Source of the DNA: Caprella mutica
Lineage: Eukaryota > Arthropoda > Malacostraca > Amphipoda > Caprellidae
Length of the DNA stretch: 64,000 nucleotides
NCBI GenBank assembly: GCA_947561585.1
Contig: CANNZV010003232.1
Coordinates: 43,997-107,996, forward strand
Direction: 5' to 3'
Each line of letters begins with the position of its first letter. Position 1 is the stretch's first letter. Both the position numbers and the translations under genes were made by a program. The notes under the pieces were generated by a model. The model did no database searches. It was not told the origin of the DNA and saw only the letters and a program-made list of their open reading frames with translations. Shown one piece after another: positions 35,599 to 45,988 of this stretch.

Positions 35599-36790
35599 AC
35601 TTACGATGTTACTCTGACAATGGTATTTTAGGAAATATATTTTAAAGTACATATCCAATCTATTTTATCCATTAAACTTTACAAAAAATATACAAAATAT
35701 TAAGTAAGTAAGTATGTAAATTAGAAATAAAATTATACAACCTTTCTACTCAAACTGAGCAAATAAGCATAAAAATAGAATAATAAAGATAGAAAATACC
35801 AGTGGACTATATTGACCCCCTGAAAAATAGCTTTGGGACAAATGGTCACATGAATATTGGGACAGTTATCCCAGTGGGAAAAAAAGGGTTAACACGTATG
35901 ATTGATATATTGCTAAAGTTTGATATCGCAATTTGAAATGAAAATCTAAGAGTTGTCATATAAAACATAATTTAAACTTGAAATATATCATGTCAAATTT
36001 TCCTCTTGAAAATAGACTGTGAACTGTATTTATGTCTACGGAGTTCACTAAGAAAATTTCATTTACACTAAAAAGTACTATTGAATACTTTGCTAAGTAA
36101 TTAATTTCACCTAAAGAAATAAATGAATGATAATATATTGTGGTGATTCATATGCATAAATAACTAGCTAATGAATTAAAAATTCTATAATGATCTAGTT
36201 CACACCCTATTTCTTTGAAATACGGGTTAGTTACATCTCCTTCTACTTCCATCTATACAATATCCGGTAATTGGGTAGTGACCGGTAATTTGGTAGTGAC
36301 CGGTGATAGAGAATTGTCAGATAAGTGGGTAGTGTTCGATGATGGAGAACAGTTCGGTAATGGAGAAGAGCATGTCAATATGATATTAAATGTGTTTTAT
36401 AGCAGCAATAAATTTAATAGTAGCAACTTTTAAATTTTTCATTTTCTCTAAAAATTATCATTGAATCAGGTAGCATAAATACAATTAAATGTATGTATTA
36501 TTGTACATAATAATAAATATATATTATCATTGGTAGTGAAAGAGTTATTATAAGGAATTGATTTATTGAATAGAGAAATTAAATAATAATTATTTATTTG
36601 TAATTTAATTATATATGAATGTTGGTATCTAGGATATAGAATTTAGTATATAAGGCAACTATTTCTTTAATAAATTAACTTTTAAGAGCTACGTGAACTT
36701 CGAGTAATTAGTTATCATCGACTACATTATACGAATTGGTTAGCAGAGGACATACACTCGCTGGAGAAAGTGTTTGGTAAACTGATAGAC
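35599..36790. other. Intergenic, short GACCGGT repeat
   Basis: A few copies of GGTAGTGACCGGTAAT lie at 36265-36330. The rest is AT-rich without supported features. The 36215-36433 frame is repeat-derived and lacks protein character. Confidence 0.4.
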
Positions 36791-38251
36791 ATGTCTTCTG
36801 ATGAAGAGTTATACATAGATATGTCGTCAGATGACAAGTTGTACATAGACATGTCGTCAGATGATGAGTTGTACATAGACATGAGTTATGAGGAGAAAGA
36901 AAGCTCTACTAAAAAGAGGAAGAGGAGTAACGGCGAAGAAGAGAACAAAAAAGAGTTCAAGAAAAGAGGCAAGAAGAACAAGAAGAAGAAAGTCTCAGAT
37001 AAAGACATGTCAGCATTGAAGGCTCTATCAGCTACAACGGAGCAGACTCTGGAAGACATTAGTTTCGTGCCTGATGCGCCTGGCGTGGCCAAACTGAGTG
37101 CTGGTGATGAGCTGACGCTTGGGGTGAGTGAGGACTGCTTGTCACATGGCGTGAACATCACGCCATCGGACCCCTCTGTTGAAGAGGAGTATAACCACAA
37201 GCTGTACAGGAAAAGGAAGAGGAGCAATGCGGAGGAAAGAAGGAAGAAGAAAGAGAAAGCAGAGGCTATTGATAAGAAGAAGATGAAAAATGAAGACAGG
37301 GAAGAGAAGGATGTAAAGAGGAAGGAGTTGGCCGAAGATAAGAAGAAGGTGAAGACTGATTTAAATGAGGACAGGGAAGAGAAAAATGTAAAGAAGAAGA
37401 AAGAGTTGACAAAAGATAAGAAGAAGGGGAAGACTGATGTAGATGAAGAAGGTAATGTCATGATAAAGAAGAAGGAAAAGAGTAAAGATGATGAAAGCAA
37501 AGTTATCGCCTTGACTGATCTTCATAAGAGTAAGATGGCGATAGATAAGAAGAGTGAGAGTGATAAAGATGAGAGCATAAAGGACTTTTTGAAAGATATC
37601 AAGGATGGTAGTATAAAGCCAAGTGCCACAATTAAATCTAAGAACTTCTTTAAGAAAGAGGGAGTGTTGAAGAAAGAGCCCAAGCCCCTCGCTGGGGTTA
37701 AATCCAAGACAAAGCCCAATCAACTGTTTGCTAAAATCAACCAGCAAGAATACTCTAAGCTCAAAATTTTGATGGCAAAGGCGAAGAAGTCACGTGTGGA
37801 TCTAGCGCCTAACAGTGAAGTGGGTGAGAGTTTTAAGCTCAGTCTGGGTAGCATCATAGCAAGGAGAGACATTGGCACCGGGGCTAAAAGTGTTAGAGAA
37901 ATCAATGAGCAAGAGAGCATGACATGGCATGAGCTAGGAGGAAGAGTTCATTCATACGACAGAGTGAGAGAAGAGAGCATAACTCCTCTCAGAGAGGAAG
38001 GACCAGTGAAGAATGAGCCGGAGGAGGAGGAGGTTGTGATTGTGTTTGAAAAGAGAGCTAGTGATGAGCGAGAAGCCTCTGTTAGGAGTGAGGATAGTAG
38101 GCCTTTCATCGAGGATATTCCCCCTACCAGATCTCGAGCTTCTGATATCAGACAAGAACGAGCAACACCCAATCTGTTAGCCTGGTTCAAAGCCTTTAAG
38201 GAACCCAAAACTAATGAACCTCCTGAAGGGAAGATGCAGGGTGAGAAGTAG
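36791..38251 (+). CDS. Lys/Glu-rich, probably nuclear protein, unknown family
   Basis: About 486 codons from ATG 36791. An N-terminal acidic repeat (DMSSDDELYI, three to four copies of 30 bp) precedes basic clusters typical of nuclear localisation (KKRKRS, KKRGKKNKKKK) and a long mixed-charge low-complexity region to about residue 290. A more complex C-terminal part follows: SKLKILMAKAKKSRVDLAPN, SLGSIIARRDIGTGAKS, MTWHELGGRVHSYDR, TPNLLAWFKAFKEPK. That pattern looks like a real, conserved nuclear/chromatin-type protein rather than repeat noise, but I do not recognise the family. GGTGAGAAGTAG at 38238 could be a splice donor, in which case the TAG at 38249 is intronic and the protein continues downstream. 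The minus-strand frames here are shadows. Confidence 0.7.
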   Translation: MSSDEELYIDMSSDDKLYIDMSSDDELYIDMSYEEKESSTKKRKRSNGEEENKKEFKKRGKKNKKKKVSDKDMSALKALSATTEQTLEDISFVPDAPGVAKLSAGDELTLGVSEDCLSHGVNITPSDPSVEEEYNHKLYRKRKRSNAEERRKKKEKAEAIDKKKMKNEDREEKDVKRKELAEDKKKVKTDLNEDREEKNVKKKKELTKDKKKGKTDVDEEGNVMIKKKEKSKDDESKVIALTDLHKSKMAIDKKSESDKDESIKDFLKDIKDGSIKPSATIKSKNFFKKEGVLKKEPKPLAGVKSKTKPNQLFAKINQQEYSKLKILMAKAKKSRVDLAPNSEVGESFKLSLGSIIARRDIGTGAKSVREINEQESMTWHELGGRVHSYDRVREESITPLREEGPVKNEPEEEEVVIVFEKRASDEREASVRSEDSRPFIEDIPPTRSRASDIRQERATPNLLAWFKAFKEPKTNEPPEGKMQGEK

Positions 38252-39190
38252 GATTTGCAAGATGATGGGATGGGAAGGAACGTAGCTCAGGTGTCCATGG
38301 GAGGAGACTACCCTCCCTCACGTGGAGGAAATGATTACTCCTTCCAGCTTAGACGACATCTCCTCCAACCCACTCCTCTGACCACATCCGTGACAAGGTA
38401 GAATTAATACTACTCTTCCAGAAGAGAACCTTAGTACTCTTCCTTAGAGAATCAAGCAGTATGAATAGAAGAGTAGACAGGGGGAAGATGTTGGAGGTGG
38501 TGGCATAGAATAGCAACGATTCTTTGAGGAGCATCAATTATTTGCTGCCCTCCTCTCTCAAAACAATTACTTTTCCTTCCTCTCACTCCTCAGCCTCCTC
38601 CCTCCTTAGTCTTCTCTTCCAAAATAATTACCTCTCCTTGAATTCCTCTTTCTCCTCAAACCCCCTCTCTCCTTAGCCGCTTCTTTCACTTAAGAAGCTC
38701 TTTGGTGCCAGACACTCGATGAGAAGATCAAGGACGACCCAATATGCCGCAAAAATATGGTAAATACTTGGAAATAAATTACTCTAATAACAATGATTTG
38801 ACTATTTCTCTCCGGTTTTAAATGTTATGTTCATTATTTAGAGAGAAGTAATGTTAGTATTTAAATGGATCTTAATGATAGTATTTATATAGATATTAAT
38901 GTTTTTTTCTTCAGATCGATGAAGTTCCAAATCCCCAGGCTCAGTAGTCTGTGAGCAACAGTCAAACTTTCACCTGTCCCCTAAATGCAGCTGGTTTTGG
39001 TAGGTACCACAGAAGATACCCTTGTTCTCATGGGACACACGGGCAGAGCCGGATCACTTACCAGCGGTCTGGAAGATCCTGCCATCTCCCAGGATGTTAA
39101 TGAGCAGTACCTCCAGCGTCAACAGCAAGATCTGTTACTCGGGTCTGCTTGAAACCACAGCTTGCTACTCAGCACCTTAGTTTAATGATC
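38252..39190 (+). other. Possible downstream exons of the Lys-rich gene
   Basis: Two stretches read like protein in plus orientation. 38299-38398 gives VSMGGDYPPSRGGNDYSFQL and RRHLLQPTPLTTSVTR, and ends at AG/GTAGAA. 38985-39150 gives a frame with GLEDPAISQDVNEQYLQRQ, ending SA. CAG acceptors precede the first. CT-rich sequence lies between. Splicing is inferred only from motifs; this could also be untranslated sequence. Confidence 0.35.
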
Positions 39191-39659
39191 TAGCAGGATG
39201 GCACGTCTGCTATAATTCTTCTGGTTCTCATGGTCTGCGTTCGGCTCCTACCAAAGTATGAACAAACCGTAACTATAACAGTGAAGCCCAACTGTCGATC
39301 AAAAGAAATTCTCAAAATCTGAATCATATTTAACTTAGCCGGTTGCATTTTGAAATACAAGTGATTGTATAAATACGTAGATGAGAAAAAATTACCGAGT
39401 TGTTCGATGACTCGTTTCTTCCCTAATAAGAAAGAAACTGTTTTTTGTAAATACTAAGAATATTTTTTATTTTATCTCTGTTTGTTAGCATAAAATTTCT
39501 ATTTCTACACTCGGTGTTAATTCTTAACTACTTTGGGAATCAAGTAACTTGTTAGGGGTGTCCATCCATCTCATGAATGTTATTCCATAGTGTAAGAAAT
39601 TTGTGATAAAGCGAGATAAATATATTAAGCTTTATTTTTTCACTTCAGATGTTAAGAAA

Positions 39660-40053
39660 ATTTGGTGTGAGGTTGAATAGATAGCTTTAAAAGACTTTCA
39701 ATAATAGATTTGTTCTGTGGAAACCGAAAGATAAAAACAATTCATTTTCAAACAACGTTACATTAGAACAAATCCTAAAGACCCTATAAACTAAACATGA
39801 AATAATATTGAGTTTAAAACTAAATGAAATATAATAATTAAATTTCCTACCAAGACCTGTGAATGTTTTCTTGAGATATACATAAGTAGTGAATATATCA
39901 TTTTCTCTACTCTTCAAAACATCTAAGAAATTTAATTTGGAATCAATTTCAGTCTCACAAGTGAATTTAATATTAGGATGTTGAGAATTTAAATAATTTA
40001 GAAATTTTGTAATGTGAGAACTGTGCCTAAGAAGAATGAAAGTATCGTCAATG
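39660..40053 (-). pseudogene. Penelope-like RT, 3' half
   Basis: Continues the reverse transcriptase broken at 43972. YIDDTFILLRHSSHITKF carries the catalytic DD, then HPNIKFTCETEIDSKLNFLD and a thumb-like region (LKKTFTGLGRKFNYY, FRICSNVTLFENE) typical of Penelope-like elements. The GIY-YIG domain that should follow is not found here. Separated from its 5' half by a 3.9-kb insertion. Confidence 0.85.
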
Positions 40054-40329
40054 TACACACAGAGAAAGGATTAGTTGAATCAAATCATATTTGATTTGTT
40101 TTGACTAAATTTTATGGTTTATCTGTGCGCCTACCTACGTGGTGAGTTGCAGGTACTATTTAATATGAGTTAAATTGACGTTGGTTAAAACAACACATAT
40201 GTGAGTTGATTATTTTTAATTCCCGATGGTCACAACAACTACCTGTGATAGTCAAAACTGCTCGTGATAGTTGAACCAATTTTATGTAATGGTTAAAACA
40301 ACTACAGAACAAGGTTACATCAACTACTT

Positions 40330-40640
40330 GTGTATGTTTCTCCAATCACTCCTATATGTTATACCAACTACTCGTGTAGGTTATACCAACTACTCGTGTA
40401 GGTTATACCAACTACTCGTGTAGGTTATACTATCTACTCGTGTAGGTTATACCAACTACTCGTGTAGGTTATACCAACTACTCGTGTAGGTTACATTAAC
40501 TACTCGTATAGGTGATATCAACTACTCGTGTAGGTTATATCAACTACTCGGTTAGGTTATATCAACTACTCGTGTTGGTTATATCAACTACTCGTGTAGG
40601 TTATATCATCTTCTCGTGTTGGTTATATCAACTACTTGTA
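40330..40640. repeat. ~22-bp minisatellite in the left arm
   Basis: About 13 copies of TACTCGTGTAGGTTATACCA with minor variants. Subterminal to the 3.9-kb element. Confidence 0.85.
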
Positions 40641-42272
40641 AACTAAGTAAATGCATATCAACTATTATAGTGTAGGTTGAAATATCGGTCTGGTTAGCAG
40701 TAGCCAGTCACTATATTTACTCTATTAAATTATAATCTCGAGTTAGGTCCCGGTATCAATTAGATTAGACTATTTATTTTCTAGGACCAAATCTAACATG
40801 TTCACATTTATTTTCTACTTTTGCTTCTGTGATATGCATACTATTTTAATTTTAAAAAATAATTGATCACCTTTACCTATCCTTGCTTTTTGAAATGTTT
40901 TCGATCCTATGAATTGATATATGGTTATCAGTTGTAAATTAATAGATTAGATTGAATAAGTAATCTCATCAGGTCAGTTTATAAATAAGTAGTTAGATGA
41001 CATTAATAACTTTACGTAGTGATAAATAGGTAGGCTAGATGAATTAATTAACCAGGCTAGATTACAAAAGTTGATAAATCTTTGATATGCTGCAATTGTA
41101 CTATAACTTAATGAATAATAAATTAATGATAAAGCCTTTTCTTCTAAACCATATTTTAGTGCAATTCATCTTACTCATAGGCACTGATATTGAAATATGC
41201 TAATAGAATTACCAAGGTCAAATTGAAAACGAAATATAAACATTTAAGTTTTAGATTTATTATTTAGAAGTTTAATTTGAATTCTCGTCACTTTCTTTCA
41301 CGACTGTAGATTGCCAATTCCTGAAATAAGAGATTCGTATATTAATATATATTGAATAGAAATTCACAGTATCGTTCATATACATTATCAATAACATCAC
41401 CTACTCTTTTTCCTTTTGTGATGAGATAGCGACAGCTTCGATATTCTTTTCATGTCTGGAATCCCTAAAAGCATATGAAAAAGTAAGAGCTAATCATATT
41501 GCAAATACATATTTAGAAATCATCTAACATTTTCAAATACTTACTTTGACCTAGCATAATTGTTCCTGAACCATTCAAAGGAATGAAACGTTGATCTACT
41601 TCATCAATTCTTCATCAAGATCTGAAAGTAGATTCAGAAAATATAGAAAACCATATATTAATAAAGAAATGAAAAGAATTATTAACTTAGAATTCTTTCA
41701 TATAGGTAAATTATTTATATAAAATGTTAAACTAATTATAAATCTTCAGATGCAGAATAAATTTAGCTCTAATAAATGCAATGGATTTTTCTAGCTAATC
41801 CTCATAATTTTGTTCATTATACACTCATAATGTAGACTTTAATTAAATACCAAGAAAGTATAATATATCAAAAGGCTCACCTCTGGTTGGAGTTCTCCCT
41901 GCTAAATCCCTGGACGGTGTTCTCCTCCGACTACCTCCCTGGATGGAGTTCTCCCAGTCATAGAAAACTAGGGTCAAGTAGGTAAATTGCGGCACTTTAA
42001 CTAACTGCGGTCTCTTATCTCAGAAACATTAATAACCATCATGACTTCAAGGCACTCGTGAAATGAATAGAACCTATCATAAATTGAGCTTAAATTATGA
42101 TGTTCAACAATTCAGTATATAGCTAAACTAATTTCAGAATGATTTTGAGACTCTCTTAATAGGGTCACAATTAGAAATTAAAGAACCGAATTTGGCTGTG
42201 TAACCCTACCTATAAGTACACCAACTAGTTTTAAAATATATAGATTATCAGACCACTTTACTTAAGATACTA

Positions 42273-42429
42273 GGATAAGTTCCGAAATATCGGACGGCTC
42301 CACATTTTCGGTCGCGTGAGAAAAACTATATTAAATTAACTTTTATTTTAATTAGCTATTAGGTAGCTATATACTATATTTCATACGTGACCGAAAATTT
42401 GAAATCGCCTGATAATTTGGAACTTACCC
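42273..42429. mobile_element. TA-flanked MITE, GGGTAAGTT family
   Basis: Ends GGATAAGTTCCGAAATATCG and, reversed, GGGTAAGTTCCAAATTATCA, with TA on both sides. Second copy of the family whose first copy abuts an exon at 26308. Confidence 0.8.
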
Positions 42430-42470
42430 TATTCTGAACACAGCGCAGTAACTGCCTAGCCTATGTAGAA

Positions 42471-42940
42471 GGGGTGTAGATCATAGGCCCCCCCGGTCAT
42501 GAGCCCCCCCCCCCCCGGTCAAGAGCCCTCCCGGTCATGATCCCTCCCGGTCATGAGCCCCCCTGTTTTTAAATCCTTATTTACCTAGACTATTTAATCC
42601 TTATTGACACTTTTGTAGTTCATTACTGAATAGACATAAAATATATGTATATCGGGGGGCGTGCCGCCCCCGAACCCCCCTGCCAGATCATTAAACAATC
42701 ATGAAGTGTGCAGTACAACAAACTAACGGATACAACAAACTACATTAGTAACTCTCAGTTATTTCTATCTAAGTAATTCTTCATTTGTTTAACTAGGTAA
42801 ATAAGGATTAAAAAAACAGGGAGGGGGGCTCGTGACCGGGGGGGCTCATGACCTAGGGGGGCTCATGACCGGGGGGGCTCGTGACCGGGGGGCTCATGAC
42901 CGGGAGGGCTCTTGACCGGGGGGGCTCATGACCGTACCCC
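42471..42940. mobile_element. GC-rich hAT-type MITE, 470 bp
   Basis: Flanked by ATGTAGAA on both sides (42463-42470, 42941-42948). Ends GGGGTGTAGATCATAGG and, reversed, GGGGTACGGTCATGAGC. Each arm holds five to seven tandem CCCCCCGGTCATGAG units in inverted orientation, in strong contrast to the AT-rich surroundings. The centre is AT-rich and non-coding. Confidence 0.85.
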
Positions 42941-43289
42941 ATGTAGAAGGTATTGACACTGAAAAAAAAAACAGCTAGGTAGGTATGATGCTTAAATAAG
43001 TTAACATATAATAATCTAGGAAAATTAGTTTGGATATCAGTTTACAAACTGGAAGGCAGTAATCAAAATTTATTATCATAAAAGTTATATTCTGATAATC
43101 AGCTCTTCAAATAAGTACCTATATAAAGCCACCAAACTATCAATCACCAATATTTTAGAATATTTAGGCAGACATTTATCAATTTATTAATGGAATTAAT
43201 TAATAATCGATCGGCAGCGATAATACTATTTAGTGCATATAACGCTATTGTTTGCACTTGAACTAAAATGGTATTGAGGAGCGTCCACA

Positions 43290-43930
43290 TTCAACACGTA
43301 ACACACTTGAAACAAGATTTGAACTGAAAAGTGTTATGCGAATAAATTAGCTTTGAGGAAAGCATAAGTTGCCACTTACTCATTTGATTGAACTCACACA
43401 TAAACTTAAAAAAAAAGTAGCACTAACTCTCATAGTAAGTTAATTCATACACCAGATAAATAAGATTAACATTCTTTGTGGGTTACATTATCACATTGTC
43501 ATAGTTGTTTTAACTCACACCTAAACTCAAAAAAGTAGAGTCAACTCTCATAGTAAGTTAATTCATACACTGCAGAATACACTGGATTAACAGTCTTTGT
43601 GGGTTACTATAACACACTATGTCATAGTTTATTTAACTCGCACCTAAACTCAAAAAAGTAGCGTCAACTCTCATAGTAAGTTAATTCATACACCAGATAC
43701 ATTGAATTAACAATCTTTGTGAGTTACTTCAACACACTATATCCTAGTTGTTTTAACATATGTTCAAACTCCCAAAATGTAACTCTAACTCTCATAATAA
43801 GTTGATTCAATCCATAAAATGATTTGAATTAACTAGGTTTGGTGACACACACGTCATAGTTGTTTTGACACACGTGAAAACATGAATATAGTCAAACCAA
43901 CTCACGTAATAAATTGATTCAAAGCATAAA
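43290..43930. repeat. ~115-bp tandem repeats in the right arm
   Basis: About four copies of a unit including ACTCTCATAGTAAGTTAATT and CTTTGTGGGTTAC. Diverging towards the right terminus of the 3.9-kb element. Confidence 0.75.
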
Positions 43931-43972
43931 TTGTTGACCCATTAAATATGAGTAAACTTTTTTCTCTGTGTA

Positions 43973-44500
43973 TCTTTTATAAGCTACTGGTTTGAAGTCA
44001 GAAGAACAATTATTAAGCCAATTCACTTCATGATAGCACAAGAAAAGAGATTACCCAATACCCATAGCTACACCGTCAAAATGAGAATATAAAACATTAT
44101 TAAAAATAAATAACATCTCCTTTACAGCCATTTCCAGAAGATTCTTAAAATATAATTTTGAAAAAGAAGGGACATCATAAATATTGATGTAGTACAATGA
44201 ATCGGAAGCAATATTAATAGTTTCATTTATGGGGATATTTATAAAAAGTGATTGAATGTCAAAACTAGCCATTACATACTTATTACTATTTGGAGTGTAA
44301 ATTGTATCTTTGACAAAAGAGAAACTATCTTGAACAGTATATTGATTAGAAGTGAGTGGAGTTAAATATGGAAGAAGAAATTTAGAGATTTTATAGCTAG
44401 CTGTGCCTATTGATAATTTATATTTAGGTTTCCTGAGATTTATATTTTGAAAAAATCGAAAGCTTGAAGATATATGGATTTTTTCAATTACAGCCCTTGT
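43973..44500 (-). pseudogene. Penelope-like RT, 5' half
   Basis: From about 44500: NLRKPKYKLSIGTASYK, then the palm with MASFDIQSLFINIPINETI (motif A) and LYSHFDGVAMG (motif B). A frameshift near 44050 leads into NCSSDFKPVAYKRY, which is cut at Tyr by the 3.9-kb insertion. The order matches Penelope-like elements, single-ORF retroelements that pair a telomerase-like RT with a GIY-YIG nuclease. Confidence 0.85.
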
Positions 44501-45277
44501 TTTTTCTTAATTTAGTATTAAAAGACTTTCCAGTTGCTATCTTATTTCACTTTCTGTACAACCAGGGTAATAAACCATCTATCTATTGCTCACTTTACTT
44601 TACTAAAAATATTTTTAATTTATTATATTGTTTAGGAATATTTTTGAATAAGGATATTTTAAATTTTCTGTCCGGTAATTTGTAAGAAAAAATATGCAAT
44701 CGGTAACCCTATAGTTGATATGAATATAACCAGACGTATAATTCGAAGTGCAATTTCTTGTTAAGTTACTTCACATTGAAATTTTTAGGTAAAACTTCTT
44801 TAGTTACTTTGTTACATAGATTCATTTTTTTTCTTTCTTTTTTCCAAACTGAAAATTAATAATTTTGAAGCATGGTAAAATTATTTATACTGAATTAACC
44901 ATTAATATATTCCAGTAAATATTTAACTACAAAAGTTTTCATTTAAGGTTCATTGAAACAATGTAAAATATACGCAATTTTATTGAAAAGAAATGTAAAA
45001 TTTCAGAGAAAAACTTTTCAAATCCTTAGAATGGCTCGAAAATTTTAGATTAAAAACGAATAAAACCTAAAGTAAAATATTGACTGAACGTCTCAATGAA
45101 ACTCTACAGAGAACTCAATACAAGTGCTAAAGAAGTAACGATATCGCCATGTAATTTAGAGGATTCCATTAACGAATGTATGTCACCCCACATCCTGACC
45201 CCCCCCCCTCCTTTATGATGAAATAAATCACACCAATGCCCCCCCCCCCCCCCCTCTCATAACTAATAGGGTTATTT
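44501..45277. other. Intergenic with poly-C tracts
   Basis: AT-rich, with two long C runs (45198-45211, 45240-45254). Nothing coding supported; the 44464-44685 frame lies opposite Penelope sequence. Confidence 0.4.
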
Positions 45278-45523
45278 GAAGAGTTTGGTTCCAAAACGCT
45301 ATAAATCCATTTTGATCAATTTGAGTTAAAATGTGTTTTCTTTACCAAGAAAGTACAAAGATGAAAACCACTATTTTCTGTTTCAATCATTCACATAGCA
45401 TATTGAGGTTATAATAACATAAACAATTCAAATCCACAATACCGACGAAATACAATATTGATTTAGGTGGAAACTCATTTTTTTCAAAAGTGGCGTTTAT
45501 CGCGTTTTGGAACCAAACTCTTC
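45278..45523. mobile_element. 246-bp MITE, GAAGAGTTTGGTTCCAAAAC ends
   Basis: Nearly perfect inverted ends (GAAGAGTTTGGTTCCAAAAC at both) and ATTT on either side. Superfamily not assigned. Non-coding. Confidence 0.75.
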
Positions 45524-45988
45524 ATTTGTATTCACGATTAAAATTTCCTCACAACCAGTGCGTCTATTAACGAAAAGAAGGATAAACCTAAAAGAAAAAT
45601 ACCTGCTTTTTATGAATACTGAATCCATCAAAATTTGGTTGTGATATCGATACCTCTTTGAAAAGGCACAAAGTCTCTTGGATATTTTTAGCCCTAATGA
45701 CCGATGTATATTTTAAATAACTTAGGAATTCAAAATTAGAGTTAAAGTTACTGAATAGCTCCTAAAAAATGATCAGTGACATAAGAATACCAAAGTGTTT
45801 CGCCTCTGCAAAAAGATACAAATAATATTGCACTTGGGATGAACTGTTACGGATAAAAACATTTGTATATTATCTACCTTCAGAGAATAACAACTATTGT
45901 ATTGTATATATTTTATACTTTATACTATATACTTATAGGCCTATTTTGTTGTAGCAGTCGGCCACCAAGGGTTAAATGTTCAAATTTA

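Larger units (their letters stand above)
40056..43970. mobile_element. 3.9-kb TA-flanked transposon with repeat-array arms
   Basis: Left end CACACAGAGAAAGG, right end reversed CACAGAGAAAAAAG, with TA on each side (40054-40055, 43971-43972). Excising it rejoins the Penelope RT at Tyr-Ile-Asp-Asp exactly. The left arm has a ~22-bp array (about 40330-40640, CAACTACTCGTGTAGGTTAT). The right arm has four ~115-bp repeats (about 43290-43930, AACTCTCATAGTAAGTTAAT). No transposase is recognisable. The interior houses two nested MITEs (42273-42429, 42471-42940). Confidence 0.8.

Noticed and set aside
36886..38208. Ser/Phe-rich minus-strand frames opposite the Lys-rich ORF
   Set aside because: Mirror of AAG/GAG-rich coding; low-complexity shadows.
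40330..40640. CRISPR-like regular array
   Set aside because: Units are contiguous with no unique spacers and lie in eukaryotic DNA; it is a minisatellite.
41420..41640. Exon-like pieces with CAG acceptors inside the 3.9-kb element
   Set aside because: Short frames joined only by assumed splicing; phases do not give one convincing protein.
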